From NCBI GenBank assembly GCA_910588865.1, contig CAJUSJ010000053.1, forward strand, positions 1 through 27,544: DNA of 27,544 bases, read 5' to 3'. The notes below the pieces were generated by a model that had not been told where the DNA came from, ran no database searches, and worked only from the letters and a program-made list of their open reading frames with translations. The translations under genes were made by a program, and so were the position numbers. Of this stretch, positions 14,123 to 22,546 are shown piece after piece (position 1 is the stretch's first letter; the number at the start of each line of letters is the position of its first letter). Origin of the DNA: an uncultured Lachnospiraceae bacterium. Lineage in GTDB: Bacteria > Bacillota > Clostridia > Lachnospirales > Lachnospiraceae.

Positions 14123-16909
14123 TTACCTTCTCCCCCTTCTCCGCAGCTCTCTGAAAACCTTCCAGGCCTGCAGGGCCACTGTGGGGAAAAAGGCACAGAT
14201 CCCCACTACCCCGATCTGCTCCAGATTTAAGTCCGATACCGCGAACATCACCTGCAGTCCCGGCACAAAGAGAACCCCTGCCAGGAGAAGGATCCCCGCC
14301 TCAAACGCCATGACCGTGTAAAGGTTGCTGAACAATCCCAGATGGAAAATGGAGTGGCTGCCCCGGCAGTTGAACCCGTGGAACAGTCTGGCCAGGGTCA
14401 GGGAAGCGAAAGCCATGGTGCTGGCCAGGGCGTCATTCCCCTGGGACAGGCCCACATGGTAAGCATACATGGTGCACACCGCGATCAGCCCGCCCTGGAT
14501 CAGAATGTCCCTTAAAAAGCGTTTTGTCAAAATCCCCTGCCTGGGATCCCTGGGGGGCTGGTTTAACAGTTCCCCCTCCGGGTGTTCCATGCCGATGGCG
14601 ATGGCGGGCAGGGAGTCTGTCAGCAGGTTGATAAACAAAAGATGGACCGGGGCAAATGGCAGGGGAAGGGACTTTAAAGTGGTGTAAAGCACGCAGAAAA
14701 TACCTGCCATATTGCCGGACAGCAGAAATTCGATGGCGTTGCGGATATTCCGGTACACATTTCTGCCATTGGAAACCGCCTTTATGATAGTGGCAAAATT
14801 GTCGTCCGCCAGGATCATGGAGGCCGCGTCCTTGGACACCTCTGTGCCCGTCTGTCCCATAGCCACGCCGATATCCGCCTGCTTTAGAGCGGGGGCGTCG
14901 TTGACCCCGTCTCCGGTCATGGCGGTGATCCGCCCTCTGGCCTGCCATGCCTTCACGATCCTCAGCTTGTGCTCCGGGGACACTCTCGCGTAGACGCTGA
15001 TATCCTGGATCTTCTCTTCCAGCTCCCTGCTGTCCATGGCATCGATCTGGTCTCCTGTCACTGCCTTTTCCCCTTCTCTCAGAATCCCGATCTGCCTCGC
15101 TATGGACATGGCCGTCACCCTGTGATCTCCTGTGATCATCACAGGGCGGATGCCTGCCCTCCTGGCGTCCATCACCGCCGCCCTGGCCTCTGGCCTGGGC
15201 GGGTCCATCATGGCGGCGAAGCCTAAAAATACCAGCTCCCTTTCCAGACTGGAATCGCTGATGGCGGAAAAGTCTCCTTTCAAAGGGCGGTAAGCCAGAG
15301 CCAGAACCCTCAGCCCTTTCCTGGAACAGTTGTCTCCGAGACGGGACAGATTCCGCTTATCCGCCAAGGTTATGGAGCGGATGTCTCCCTGGTGATGGAT
15401 ATGAGTACTTCTCTCCAGAAGCACATCCATGGCCCCCTTTACCAGCAGGGCAGGACCCTGAGGCAGCCGGCACACCACGCTCATGATCTTCCTTGTGGAA
15501 TCAAAGGGGATCTCTCTCCCTCTGGGGAACTGCTGGCGCAGCCCTTCCGGCGACATGCCGCTTTGGTGTACCAGGTGGAGAAGCGCCAGCTCCGTGGCGT
15601 CGCCTACCTCCTGCTGACCCTGTCTGGTTTTCTGACGCTGCCCGGGGCCGCCATTTTCTGACCAACCCGCGCCTGTTTTCTCATATGGTTCTAAGCGGCG
15701 CCCCGCCATACTCCTTCCTTCTGGCAAAGGCGTCCCCCCTTCCCCATATGGGCCTGAACGCCGCCTGGACGGACCTCCTCCTTCCGGTATCCAGCCGTCA
15801 TTGGCCAGGGCGCAGATCTCCAGAAAAAGCCGGTGCCCTTCTTTTCCGGGGTTCAGTTCCTCCGGTCTCATGAGCTTTCCGTCCATCTCCACCTGTTCCA
15901 CCGTCATCCGGTTCTGGGTCAGGGTTCCTGTCTTGTCAGTACAGATCACGGAGACGCAGCCCAGACTTTCCACTGCCTTCAGGTCCTTGATAATGGCTTG
16001 CTCCCTGGCCATTTTCTGGGTTCCCATGGCCTGGACAATGGTGACAATAGAACCCAGGGCCTCCGGGATAGCGGCCACCGCCAGGGCTACGGCAAACATC
16101 AGGGAATCCAGCATGGCCATGCCCCGGTACATGCTCAGCGCGAACACTACCAGACAGATCACCATGATGGCCGCCGCCAGACGGCTTCCGAACTGGTCCA
16201 GGCTCACCTGAAGAGGGGTCTTTTTCTCCTCTGTCCCGCTCATCATGGAGGCGATCCTGCCGATCTCTGTATCCATACCCGTTCCGGTGACAGCCACCAC
16301 GCCTCTGCCCGCTGTCACAAGGGAGCCGCTGTAGACCATATTGGACCGGTCCGCCAGCGAAACCTCCCTCATCAGCTCCCGCCCCTGCTTTGACACAGAG
16401 TCCGATTCCCCTGTGAGAGAGCTTTCATTGACCTGCAAAGACACGCTCTCCAGGATCCTCCCGTCAGCCACCGCCAGATCTCCGCTTTCCAGATACAGGA
16501 TATCCCCCGGCACCACCTCTGCCGACGGGATAGAAATCTTCTCTCCGCCTCTCATGACTACCGCCCAGGGCGCGGAGAGAGATTTAAGGCTTTCCAGGGA
16601 CTTTCTGGCTTTCTCATGCTGAACGGTTCCCAGCACAGCGTTCAGGGTGATCACGGCAAAAATCACCACCGTGCTCTCCATATTGTCCGTGGCCATGGAG
16701 ATCAGGGCAGCACCTATTAAGATCATGACCAGAAGGTCTTTAAACTGTTCCAAAAAAACTTTCCAGGCCGGCTTCGTTCCAGCCTCTTTCAGGGCATTGG
16801 GCCCATACTGTTTTTTTCTCTCCTGTGCCTGCGCTTCTGTCAGCCCCCGCCTTGCGGTCTCAAGCCGGGACAGAACCTCCTCACCTGTACATTGATACCA
16901 GTCCTTCAT
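14123..16909 (-). CDS. P-type ATPase, Ca2+-transporting (type IIA/LMCA1-like)
   Basis: The 928-residue membrane pump has a cation-ATPase N-domain (residues 1-60), TM1-2, the actuator domain with LTGES (165-169), TM4 with AAIPEAL (279-285), phosphorylation Asp325 in CTDKTGTLT, the nucleotide domain with KGAMD (491-495), MITGDH (591-596) and TGDGVND (665-671), and the C-terminal helices. TM6 has NLLTDSLPA (Asn761, Thr764, Asp765) as in SERCA. In TM5, SGNMAG has Gly where SERCA has the Ca-site-I Glu771, so probably only site II remains, as described for Listeria LMCA1. A Gly/Pro/Arg-rich insert (about 374-434) sits in the nucleotide domain. The ribosome site is weak (AGGGG). Calcium export is the likely role. 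Confidence 0.9.
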   Translation of the reverse strand: MKDWYQCTGEEVLSRLETARRGLTEAQAQERKKQYGPNALKEAGTKPAWKVFLEQFKDLLVMILIGAALISMATDNMESTVVIFAVITLNAVLGTVQHEKARKSLESLKSLSAPWAVVMRGGEKISIPSAEVVPGDILYLESGDLAVADGRILESVSLQVNESSLTGESDSVSKQGRELMREVSLADRSNMVYSGSLVTAGRGVVAVTGTGMDTEIGRIASMMSGTEEKKTPLQVSLDQFGSRLAAAIMVICLVVFALSMYRGMAMLDSLMFAVALAVAAIPEALGSIVTIVQAMGTQKMAREQAIIKDLKAVESLGCVSVICTDKTGTLTQNRMTVEQVEMDGKLMRPEELNPGKEGHRLFLEICALANDGWIPEGGGPSRRRSGPYGEGGTPLPEGRSMAGRRLEPYEKTGAGWSENGGPGQRQKTRQGQQEVGDATELALLHLVHQSGMSPEGLRQQFPRGREIPFDSTRKIMSVVCRLPQGPALLVKGAMDVLLERSTHIHHQGDIRSITLADKRNLSRLGDNCSRKGLRVLALAYRPLKGDFSAISDSSLERELVFLGFAAMMDPPRPEARAAVMDARRAGIRPVMITGDHRVTAMSIARQIGILREGEKAVTGDQIDAMDSRELEEKIQDISVYARVSPEHKLRIVKAWQARGRITAMTGDGVNDAPALKQADIGVAMGQTGTEVSKDAASMILADDNFATIIKAVSNGRNVYRNIRNAIEFLLSGNMAGIFCVLYTTLKSLPLPFAPVHLLFINLLTDSLPAIAIGMEHPEGELLNQPPRDPRQGILTKRFLRDILIQGGLIAVCTMYAYHVGLSQGNDALASTMAFASLTLARLFHGFNCRGSHSIFHLGLFSNLYTVMAFEAGILLLAGVLFVPGLQVMFAVSDLNLEQIGVVGICAFFPTVALQAWKVFRELRRRGRR

Positions 16910-16999
16910 GCACAGCAGCCCCTTTTCTTTCTCCTTCCATGTCTATGCCGGAACCGGAAGGAAAGAACCCCTTTTTTTCATGGCGGCGCGGGAAAAGGG

Positions 17000-17084
17000 G
17001 CAGGGGGCGGCTGAAAACACGGCAGGGGCGGCTGGAAACACTGCAGGGGCGGCTGGAAACACTGCAGGGGCGGCTGGAAACACG
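17000..17084. repeat. Tandem repeat, 21-bp unit, four copies
   Basis: Four head-to-tail copies at 17000-17021 (22 bp, diverged), 17022-17042, 17043-17063 and 17064-17084. Each begins GCAGGGGCGGC and ends TGGAAACAC plus T or G. Copies 2 and 3 are identical and copy 4 differs only in its last base. A partial fifth start (GCAGGG) follows. The array lies in the 195-bp gap between the HipA-like gene and the ATPase on the minus strand. Apart from it this gap holds no clear promoter. Confidence 0.9.
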
Positions 17085-17104
17085 GCAGGGAAGAACAGGA
17101 AAGC

Positions 17105-18214
17105 TCAGCGGCCCCGCGCCAAGCTTTCCAATTCCCGGCAGCGGTCAAGCACCTGTTCCCACTTGGCCTCCTCCAGAAAGTCCGGTATTTCCATGGAAAA
17201 AATCCCTGACAACTCCATGTTCAGTTCTCTCAGCGCGGCCAGGGCCCCGTCTTTAAGAGTCATATCCCTTTCCGTAGTTTGGGACATCAGATTCCTGCCA
17301 GTGGAGAATGCCCGGTCATGGTCAAACAGGGGACAGGCCCCTGTGAGCTTACCGGTGGCATTGTCCATAAAAAATCCCCAGTTCTGGCCATGTCTGTCAT
17401 CATTGTTCAGTACATAATCCGCTATCCACATCATCAGATAGGACCTTCTGTCGATCTTTATGGCCTGCTCATAGGGGTTCAGGCCATAATGCCCGCAAAA
17501 AATCTCCAGTTCTTCAAAGGTCACCAGTGAAATATCCTCGTTTGTAAAAATCCTGGATTTTACCATCTTCTCCCCCACCCCGTCAAGCCAGTCTTTTCTC
17601 TCCTCTGACAGATAGTCCCGGATCTCCTCCCCGGACACTTCATAGGCAATATGGGGGATCCCAAGACAGTCCAGGATCTGGGAAGCCGGAATCTCATATT
17701 TCCCTGTCTTGTGCAGATAAAAATCCTCCCCCTCCCGGATCCAGCCCTTCGCGCTGACTCCCAATGTGGTCAGTTCCGGCGTATGGATCTTTAATCTCCG
17801 CTCTGGAAGAAGCTCAAACACCGACTTTTTCTCAAATACCCGCTGCCGGGAATTGCTGCCTGACAATGCCAGCTCTGTCAGGGCAAGACTGAGGTCATTG
17901 TGAAACAGATTCACATCCTTCCATTCCTTTTCATCCCCCTCCTGCCGTATCCAGTACGCATCCTCCAGGCTCAGTCCGCGGCAGGCTTTACACACCGCGT
18001 ACCGGTTGGTCTGGGACAATCCCAGGGAATTTAAGATAGCCTTGGCATGGCTCCTCCCTATAGATAACGCCCGGTTGGAGGCCCACTCCGCGAATTCAGG
18101 AAAGGTTACTCCTTCCCTTCTCAGCGCGAAAGGAAGCCTGTCAAAATCCAGGATCTGGCAGGAACCGTTTTCTGATATGTTAAGTACAGGACTGTCTTTT
18201 TGCAGCAGCAGCAT
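17105..18214 (-). CDS. HipA-like protein kinase, without a HipB partner
   Basis: The 369-residue product has a family-atypical N-terminal half and a C-terminal HipA-type kinase core: catalytic loop NNDDRHGQNWG (residues 270-280, catalytic Asp273, metal-binding Asn278) and PLFDHD (295-300, Asp298 in the DFG position). HipA kinases phosphorylate proteins such as GltX and can arrest growth. The usual HipB antitoxin is not next to it, so a toxin role is not shown. I place the start at ATG 18214 because GGAGG is 5 bases upstream, and because the upstream in-frame ATG at 18250 overlaps the -10 box. The gene diverges from luxS. Confidence 0.75.
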   Translation of the reverse strand: MLLLQKDSPVLNISENGSCQILDFDRLPFALRREGVTFPEFAEWASNRALSIGRSHAKAILNSLGLSQTNRYAVCKACRGLSLEDAYWIRQEGDEKEWKDVNLFHNDLSLALTELALSGSNSRQRVFEKKSVFELLPERRLKIHTPELTTLGVSAKGWIREGEDFYLHKTGKYEIPASQILDCLGIPHIAYEVSGEEIRDYLSEERKDWLDGVGEKMVKSRIFTNEDISLVTFEELEIFCGHYGLNPYEQAIKIDRRSYLMMWIADYVLNNDDRHGQNWGFFMDNATGKLTGACPLFDHDRAFSTGRNLMSQTTERDMTLKDGALAALRELNMELSGIFSMEIPDFLEEAKWEQVLDRCRELESLARGR

Positions 18215-18248
18215 AATATCCTCCGTTAAATCGTTTATTCCTTTCACC

Positions 18249-18276
18249 ATTATACCGCTGTTTTCATAAAAGGCAA
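18249..18276 (-). promoter_or_regulatory. Promoter of the HipA-like gene
   Basis: On the minus strand TTGCCT (18276-18271) and a perfect TATAAT (18254-18249) are 16 bp apart. The start point would be near 18242, leaving a leader of about 28 nt to the ATG at 18214. Confidence 0.6.
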
Positions 18277-18298
18277 GAAAGCGATGCGCGGTTATGGA

Positions 18299-18327
18299 TT
18301 GTTAAGGCGAGAAAATTGTGCTAAAAT
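18299..18327 (+). promoter_or_regulatory. Promoter of luxS
   Basis: TTGTTA (18299-18304) and TAAAAT (18322-18327) are 17 bp apart. The resulting leader of about 135 nt holds a small hairpin GTCTT/AAGAC near 18335-18346. No SAM or SAH riboswitch consensus was seen in it. Confidence 0.55.
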
Positions 18328-18468
18328 AACTGTAAGTCTTGAAAGACATAATTAATTTAATAGCTTTGTAAAAAAGCGGGGGAATTTATAAAAATAGAGT
18401 CTTGGAAACCGCATAAAAAAGGTTTAGAAATTCCGAGAATATATTCCAACCATACGAGGAGGTTTATC

Positions 18469-18951
18469 ATGGAAAAAATTACCAGCTTTACCATCGACCA
18501 CCTGCGCCTGCTTCCCGGTGTCTATGTGTCCCGCAAAGACCATGCCGGGGACGCGGTGGTCACCACTTTTGACATCCGCGTGACCCGTCCCAACTACGAG
18601 CCAGTGATGAACACAGCGGAGGTCCACACCATCGAGCACCTGGGGGCTACCTTTTTGAGAAATCACCAGGCCTTCAAGGATCAGGTTCTCTACTTCGGCC
18701 CCATGGGCTGCCGCACCGGGTTCTATCTTCTTCTGACCGGGGACTATGAGTCAAAGGACATTGTTCCCCTGATGAAGGAGATGTTTCAGTTTATCCGGGA
18801 CTTTGAGGGAGAAGTTCCGGGAGCCGCCGCCAAGGATTGCGGCAATTATCTGGACATGAATCTTCCCATGACAAAATATCTGGCGGACAAGTATTTAAGA
18901 GAGGTCCTTGACCAGATCACCCAGGAAAGACTGGTTTATCCCGCTGACTAA
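18469..18951 (+). CDS. luxS: S-ribosylhomocysteine lyase (autoinducer-2 synthesis)
   Basis: The 160-residue cytoplasmic enzyme splits S-ribosylhomocysteine into homocysteine and DPD, the precursor of AI-2, in the activated methyl cycle. The metal ligands His53 and His57 are in the HTIEH motif and Cys124 is in AKDCGNY. The catalytic Glu56, and Cys81 in the MGCRTGFY segment, are also present, so it should be active. Length is normal for the family. GAGGAGG lies 7 bases before the ATG. It stands alone, without pfs or metabolic neighbours, between its own promoter and a hairpin terminator. Confidence 0.97.
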   Translation: MEKITSFTIDHLRLLPGVYVSRKDHAGDAVVTTFDIRVTRPNYEPVMNTAEVHTIEHLGATFLRNHQAFKDQVLYFGPMGCRTGFYLLLTGDYESKDIVPLMKEMFQFIRDFEGEVPGAAAKDCGNYLDMNLPMTKYLADKYLREVLDQITQERLVYPAD

Positions 18952-18990
18952 ATGTCCGGCATGTCTCTTTAGAAAGCCGTCTTATCGCCC

Positions 18991-19031
18991 AAAAAGGGCT
19001 GCCGCAAAGTCACCTCTTTTCGCGGCAGCCC
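18991..19031. terminator. Bidirectional terminator between luxS and glutamine synthetase
   Basis: GGGCTGCCGC (18996-19005) pairs perfectly with GCGGCAGCCC (19022-19031). On the minus strand it is followed by TTTTT (18995-18991), ending the glutamine synthetase transcript. On the plus strand CTTT follows, giving a weaker stop for luxS. Confidence 0.8.
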
Positions 19032-19076
19032 CTTTATCATCTGTCCTATCCTCTTTAAGTCTAAGTCCCCAGCCTC

Positions 19077-21194
19077 TTACACCTCAAAGATCAGGTCCCC
19101 GTAGCTTGGGAATGGCCACAGTTCTTTATCCACAATCATCTCCAGCTTATCCGCCGGGGTCCTGAGAGCCGCCATGGCCGGAACCACCTTGTCGTGGTAA
19201 GCATGGGCACAAGCCCGGGCATCTTCTATTGAGGCGCTGTCCGCTGTCAGCTGCTCCAGAGCCGCCAGGGCCACCTTCATGTCAGACAGAAGGTCAGACG
19301 TCTCCACCAAAAGCTCACTCTGCACACTGATATCCGCTTCAGGACAAGCGGCTTTCACAGCGTTTAAGGAGGAGGCCAGCTGGGTAGTGTACTTGATCAC
19401 CGCCGGGATAATCTGTTTTCCCGCCATGTCGATCATGGTCCTAGCCTCAATGTTGATGGCTTTCGCGTACGCCTCGTACTCTACCTCAGCCCTTGACTCC
19501 AGCTCCGCCTTGGTAAATACGCCGAAGGTCTCATACAGCTTGACGGCCTTCTCTGTGGTCAGGGAGGAGATGGCTTCCACCATGGAACGGATGTTGGGAA
19601 GGCCTCTCTTCTCTGCCTCTTCCACCCATGCGTCTGAATAACCATTTCCATTGAAAATGATCCTCTTGTGCTCAGACAGCAGCCTCTTGATCATATCGTG
19701 GACAGCGCTCGGGAAATCCTCCGCTTTCTCCAGCTCATCGGCAGCCTCCTTAAAGGCCTCGGCCACAATGGTGTTCAATACCACGTTTGGCGGAGCGATG
19801 GAATCCGAGGAGCCCACCATACGGAACTCAAACTTATTTCCCGTAAAGGCAAAGGGTGATGTGCGGTTTCTGTCCGTGGCATCCTTATCCAGCTCAGGAA
19901 GCGTGGCAATACCGGTCATCAGCTTCCCGCCCTTCTTGGAATGGGTGGCCTCTCCTGTGCTGCACAGCTGATCGATGACATCCTCCAGCTGCTCCCCTAA
20001 GAAGATGGAGATAATGGCCGGCGGCGCCTCATTGGCTCCCAGTCTGTGGTCATTTCCCACATCAGAGGCAGACTCCCGGAGCAGGTCCGCGTGGGTGTCA
20101 ATGGCCTTCATCACACAGCCCAGAACCAGAAGGAACTGAACATTCTCGTGAGGCGTTTCCCCGGGATTCATGAGATTGATGCCGTCGTCGGAGATGAGAG
20201 ACCAGTTGTTGTGCTTTCCGGAACCATTTACCCCGGCAAATGGCTTCTCGTGGAGAAGGCAGGTGAGACCGTGGCGGCCTGCCACCTTTTTCAATGTCTC
20301 CATGACCATCTGGTTGTGGTCCACCGCCAGGTTTACCTGATCGTAAATGGGGGCCAGCTCGTGCTGGGCCGGGGCTACCTCATTGTGCTGCGTCTTGGCC
20401 GTCACTCCCAGTTTCCACAGCTCCTGGTTCACTTCGTTCATGTACGCGCCGACGCGCTCTCGGATGGCTCCGAAATAATGGTCCTCCAGCTCCTGCCCCT
20501 TTGGCGGCATGGCCCCGAACAGGGTGCGGCCCGCATAGATCAGGTCTTTCCTCTGAAGGTATTTTGCCCGGTCAACCAGAAAATACTCCTGCTCCGGCCC
20601 CACCGAGGGAACCACCCTGTGGGCCGTGGTGTTGCCGAACAGTCTTAAGATCCGGAGAGACTGCGCGTCAATGGCCTGCATAGAGCGCAGCAGAGGGGTT
20701 TTCTGATCCAGGGCCTCACCTGTGTAGGAGCAGAAGGCCGTGGGAATACACAAGGTCACGCCCAGAGCGTCCTCTCTCAGGAAAGCCGGTGAGGTGCAGT
20801 CCCACATGGTATATCCTCTTGCCTCAAATGTAGCTCTCAAGCCTCCTGACGGAAATGAGGAGGCATCCGGCTCTCCTTTGATCAGCTCTTTGCCGGAAAA
20901 TTCCATGATCACCTTTCCCTCCGCGTTGGGGGCGGAGATGAAGGAGTCGTGTTTCTCAGCGGTAACGCCGGTGAGGGGCTGGAACCAGTGAGTGTAATGA
21001 GTGGCTCCTCTCTTGATGGCCCAGTCCTTCATGGCATGGGCAACCACGTCAGCAATGGAGGGATCCAGATCCGCTCCGTCTTCCATGGTTTTTTTCAGTT
21101 TCTTGAATACGCCTTTAGGCAGGTATTCTCTCATGACTGTCTCATTGAACACATTTTTGCCGAAGATCTCGGCCACATTCATTACCTCGCTCAT
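19077..21194 (-). CDS. glnN: Glutamine synthetase type III
   Basis: The 705-residue cytoplasmic enzyme makes glutamine from glutamate, ammonia and ATP. It belongs to the long type III (GSIII) class of Clostridia and Bacteroides: the GSIII N-terminal domain (about residues 1-225, with FSGKELIKGEPDASSFPSGG), the catalytic part with GPEQEYFLVD, HNEVAPAQHELAPIYDQVN and PFAGVNGSGKHNNWS, and a long helical C-terminal domain. The start at MSEVMNVAEIFG is supported by AAGGA 4 bases upstream; an upstream in-frame start would put coding sequence into two leader hairpins. It is monocistronic, with terminators on both sides. Regulation by nitrogen supply is expected, but no TnrA/GlnR site was found. Confidence 0.95.
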   Translation of the reverse strand: MSEVMNVAEIFGKNVFNETVMREYLPKGVFKKLKKTMEDGADLDPSIADVVAHAMKDWAIKRGATHYTHWFQPLTGVTAEKHDSFISAPNAEGKVIMEFSGKELIKGEPDASSFPSGGLRATFEARGYTMWDCTSPAFLREDALGVTLCIPTAFCSYTGEALDQKTPLLRSMQAIDAQSLRILRLFGNTTAHRVVPSVGPEQEYFLVDRAKYLQRKDLIYAGRTLFGAMPPKGQELEDHYFGAIRERVGAYMNEVNQELWKLGVTAKTQHNEVAPAQHELAPIYDQVNLAVDHNQMVMETLKKVAGRHGLTCLLHEKPFAGVNGSGKHNNWSLISDDGINLMNPGETPHENVQFLLVLGCVMKAIDTHADLLRESASDVGNDHRLGANEAPPAIISIFLGEQLEDVIDQLCSTGEATHSKKGGKLMTGIATLPELDKDATDRNRTSPFAFTGNKFEFRMVGSSDSIAPPNVVLNTIVAEAFKEAADELEKAEDFPSAVHDMIKRLLSEHKRIIFNGNGYSDAWVEEAEKRGLPNIRSMVEAISSLTTEKAVKLYETFGVFTKAELESRAEVEYEAYAKAINIEARTMIDMAGKQIIPAVIKYTTQLASSLNAVKAACPEADISVQSELLVETSDLLSDMKVALAALEQLTADSASIEDARACAHAYHDKVVPAMAALRTPADKLEMIVDKELWPFPSYGDLIFEV

Positions 21195-21238
21195 AATCCT
21201 TCCATCCTCTCTCTTTTTAATACCCGGAACATTACGGC

Positions 21239-21280
21239 CCTGCCTTTTGGCAGGTTGGCAGACCTGGCTTACGCAAGCCA
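21239..21280. promoter_or_regulatory. Two leader hairpins upstream of glutamine synthetase
   Basis: CCTGCC/GGCAGG with a TTTT loop (21239-21254) and TGGCTT/AAGCCA with an ACGC loop (21265-21280) are both perfect. They lie 45-86 bases before the ATG, so they are in the leader if the promoter lies further upstream. Neither is followed by a T tract, so they are not terminators. Confidence 0.4.
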
Positions 21281-21316
21281 TATACTTAAAAAAATAAAGT
21301 CCAAGCCGTCAGCATT

Positions 21317-21351
21317 AAAAATGGCGTTCTCCCCAGAACCAGGAGAACGCC
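21317..21351 (-). terminator. Terminator of the aldolase gene
   Basis: GGCGTTCTCC (21323-21332) pairs perfectly with GGAGAACGCC (21342-21351) around a 9-base loop. On the minus strand ATTTTT (21322-21317) follows. It lies about 105 bp past the aldolase stop. Confidence 0.8.
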
Positions 21352-21457
21352 GTTGTTCTTTACTTAGATAAGATAAACCATTTCCCAACAAAAAGCAAGT
21401 ATTTTTTTAAATAATTTTTGCCGTATTCTCGAAGAAATTATGGTTAGAATTCACAGT

Positions 21458-22321
21458 TTACGCTTTTCCAACAGAACCGAACAGTTCCATCTTCTCTTTT
21501 ACAGTGGCCTTGATGGCCTCAGCGCCCGGAGCCAGCAGCTTTCTCGGGTCAAATCCCTTGCCCTGAAGGTCCTTGCCTGCCTCGATGTACTTGCGGGTAG
21601 CCTCGGCAAAGGACAGCTGGCACTCCGTGTTCACGTTGATCTTTGCCACGCCTAAGCTGATGGCCTTCTTGATCATATCCGCCGGGATTCCTGTGCCGCC
21701 GTGAAGCACCAGAGGCATGTCTCCCACCTTCTCCTTCACAGCCGCCAGGGTCTCAAAGCTCAGTCCCTGCCAGTTCTCCGGATACTTGCCATGGATGTTG
21801 CCAATGCCCGCGGCCAGGAAATCAATGCCCAGATCCGCGATAGCCTTGCACTCGTTGGGGTCCGCGCACTCGCCCATACCTACAACGCCGTCTTCCTCAC
21901 CGCCGATGGAACCAACCTCTGCCTCAATGGACAGTCCTTTATCCTTGCAGATCTTTACCAGCTCTGTGGTCTTTGCCACGTTCTCCTCAATGGGATAGTG
22001 GGAGCCGTCAAACATAACAGATGAAAATCCCGCTTCGATACACTTTAAGCATCCATCATAGCTGCCGTGGTCCAGGTGGAGCGCTACGGGAACCGTGATC
22101 TTTAACTCTTCCAGCATACCGTTCACCATGCCCACTACGGTCTTGTAGCCTGTCATATACTTGCCCGCACCCTCAGATACGCCCAGGATCACAGGAGACT
22201 TTAACTCCTCCGCTGTCTGAAGGATGGACTTGGTCCACTCCAGATTGTTGATGTTGAACTGGCCTACAGCGTACTTGCCGTCTCTTGCTTTTTCAAGCAT
22301 TTCTCTTGCTGATACTAACAT
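21458..22321 (-). CDS. fba: Class II fructose-1,6-bisphosphate aldolase
   Basis: The 287-residue cytoplasmic enzyme interconverts fructose 1,6-bisphosphate with dihydroxyacetone phosphate and glyceraldehyde 3-phosphate in glycolysis. The zinc-dependent class II fold is shown by ALHLDHG (catalytic Asp84, zinc ligand His85), EAEVGSIGGEEDG (Glu135), GIGNIHGKY (zinc ligand His177) and PLVLHGGTGIP (zinc ligand His207), with phosphate-binding KINVNTE near 227-233. GGAGGGG lies 8 bases before the ATG. It has its own promoter and terminator. The related tagatose-bisphosphate aldolases cannot be wholly excluded, but the length and motifs fit the fructose enzyme of Clostridia. Confidence 0.93.
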   Translation of the reverse strand: MLVSAREMLEKARDGKYAVGQFNINNLEWTKSILQTAEELKSPVILGVSEGAGKYMTGYKTVVGMVNGMLEELKITVPVALHLDHGSYDGCLKCIEAGFSSVMFDGSHYPIEENVAKTTELVKICKDKGLSIEAEVGSIGGEEDGVVGMGECADPNECKAIADLGIDFLAAGIGNIHGKYPENWQGLSFETLAAVKEKVGDMPLVLHGGTGIPADMIKKAISLGVAKINVNTECQLSFAEATRKYIEAGKDLQGKGFDPRKLLAPGAEAIKATVKEKMELFGSVGKA

Positions 22322-22383
22322 ATCAAAACCCCTCCATCTCTTATAATATGATTCTTTGACAGGTCATGCCTGCTCTTGTTTTT

Positions 22384-22412
22384 AGTATACAACATTCTTT
22401 GGGATTTGAAAA
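22384..22412 (-). promoter_or_regulatory. Promoter of the aldolase gene
   Basis: On the minus strand TTTTCA (22412-22407) and TATACT (22389-22384) are 17 bp apart, about 62 bp before the ATG. Confidence 0.55.
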
Positions 22413-22424
22413 GAGAAAAATGGC

Positions 22425-22453
22425 TTTACATCTTTTCACTTCTCAATTATAAT
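22425..22453 (+). promoter_or_regulatory. Promoter of the small helical protein gene
   Basis: TTTACA (22425-22430) and a perfect TATAAT (22448-22453) are 17 bp apart. It supports the short gene at 22547 being a real transcription unit. Its -35 box is only 12 bp from the -35 box of the divergent aldolase promoter. Confidence 0.6.
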
Positions 22454-22546
22454 AAAATCAGCTTCGAGTGCCTTTTATGGAATCAAAAGCGCATCCCCCA
22501 TAAACTATGCTGTGACAATATTATATTGAAAAAGGAGTGAAATGAT

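Noticed and set aside
17000..17084. CRISPR array
   Set aside because: The 21-bp units are directly adjacent with no spacers, and no cas genes are present.
16908..17417. Plus-strand frame encoding a seven-residue repeat across the 21-bp array
   Set aside because: It exists because the unit is a multiple of three; most of it lies antisense to the HipA-like gene and it has no ribosome site.
18215..18250. Longer start of the HipA-like kinase at ATG 18250 (13 more residues)
   Set aside because: The ATG overlaps a perfect -10 box and has no ribosome site, while the ATG at 18214 has GGAGG at 5 bases.
20046..20648. 200-codon plus-strand frame over glutamine synthetase
   Set aside because: Antisense shadow of a conserved enzyme; composition mirrors the opposite strand.
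21195..21281. N-terminal extension of glutamine synthetase
   Set aside because: It would run through two leader hairpins, and family members start near MSEVMNV with a ribosome site just before it.
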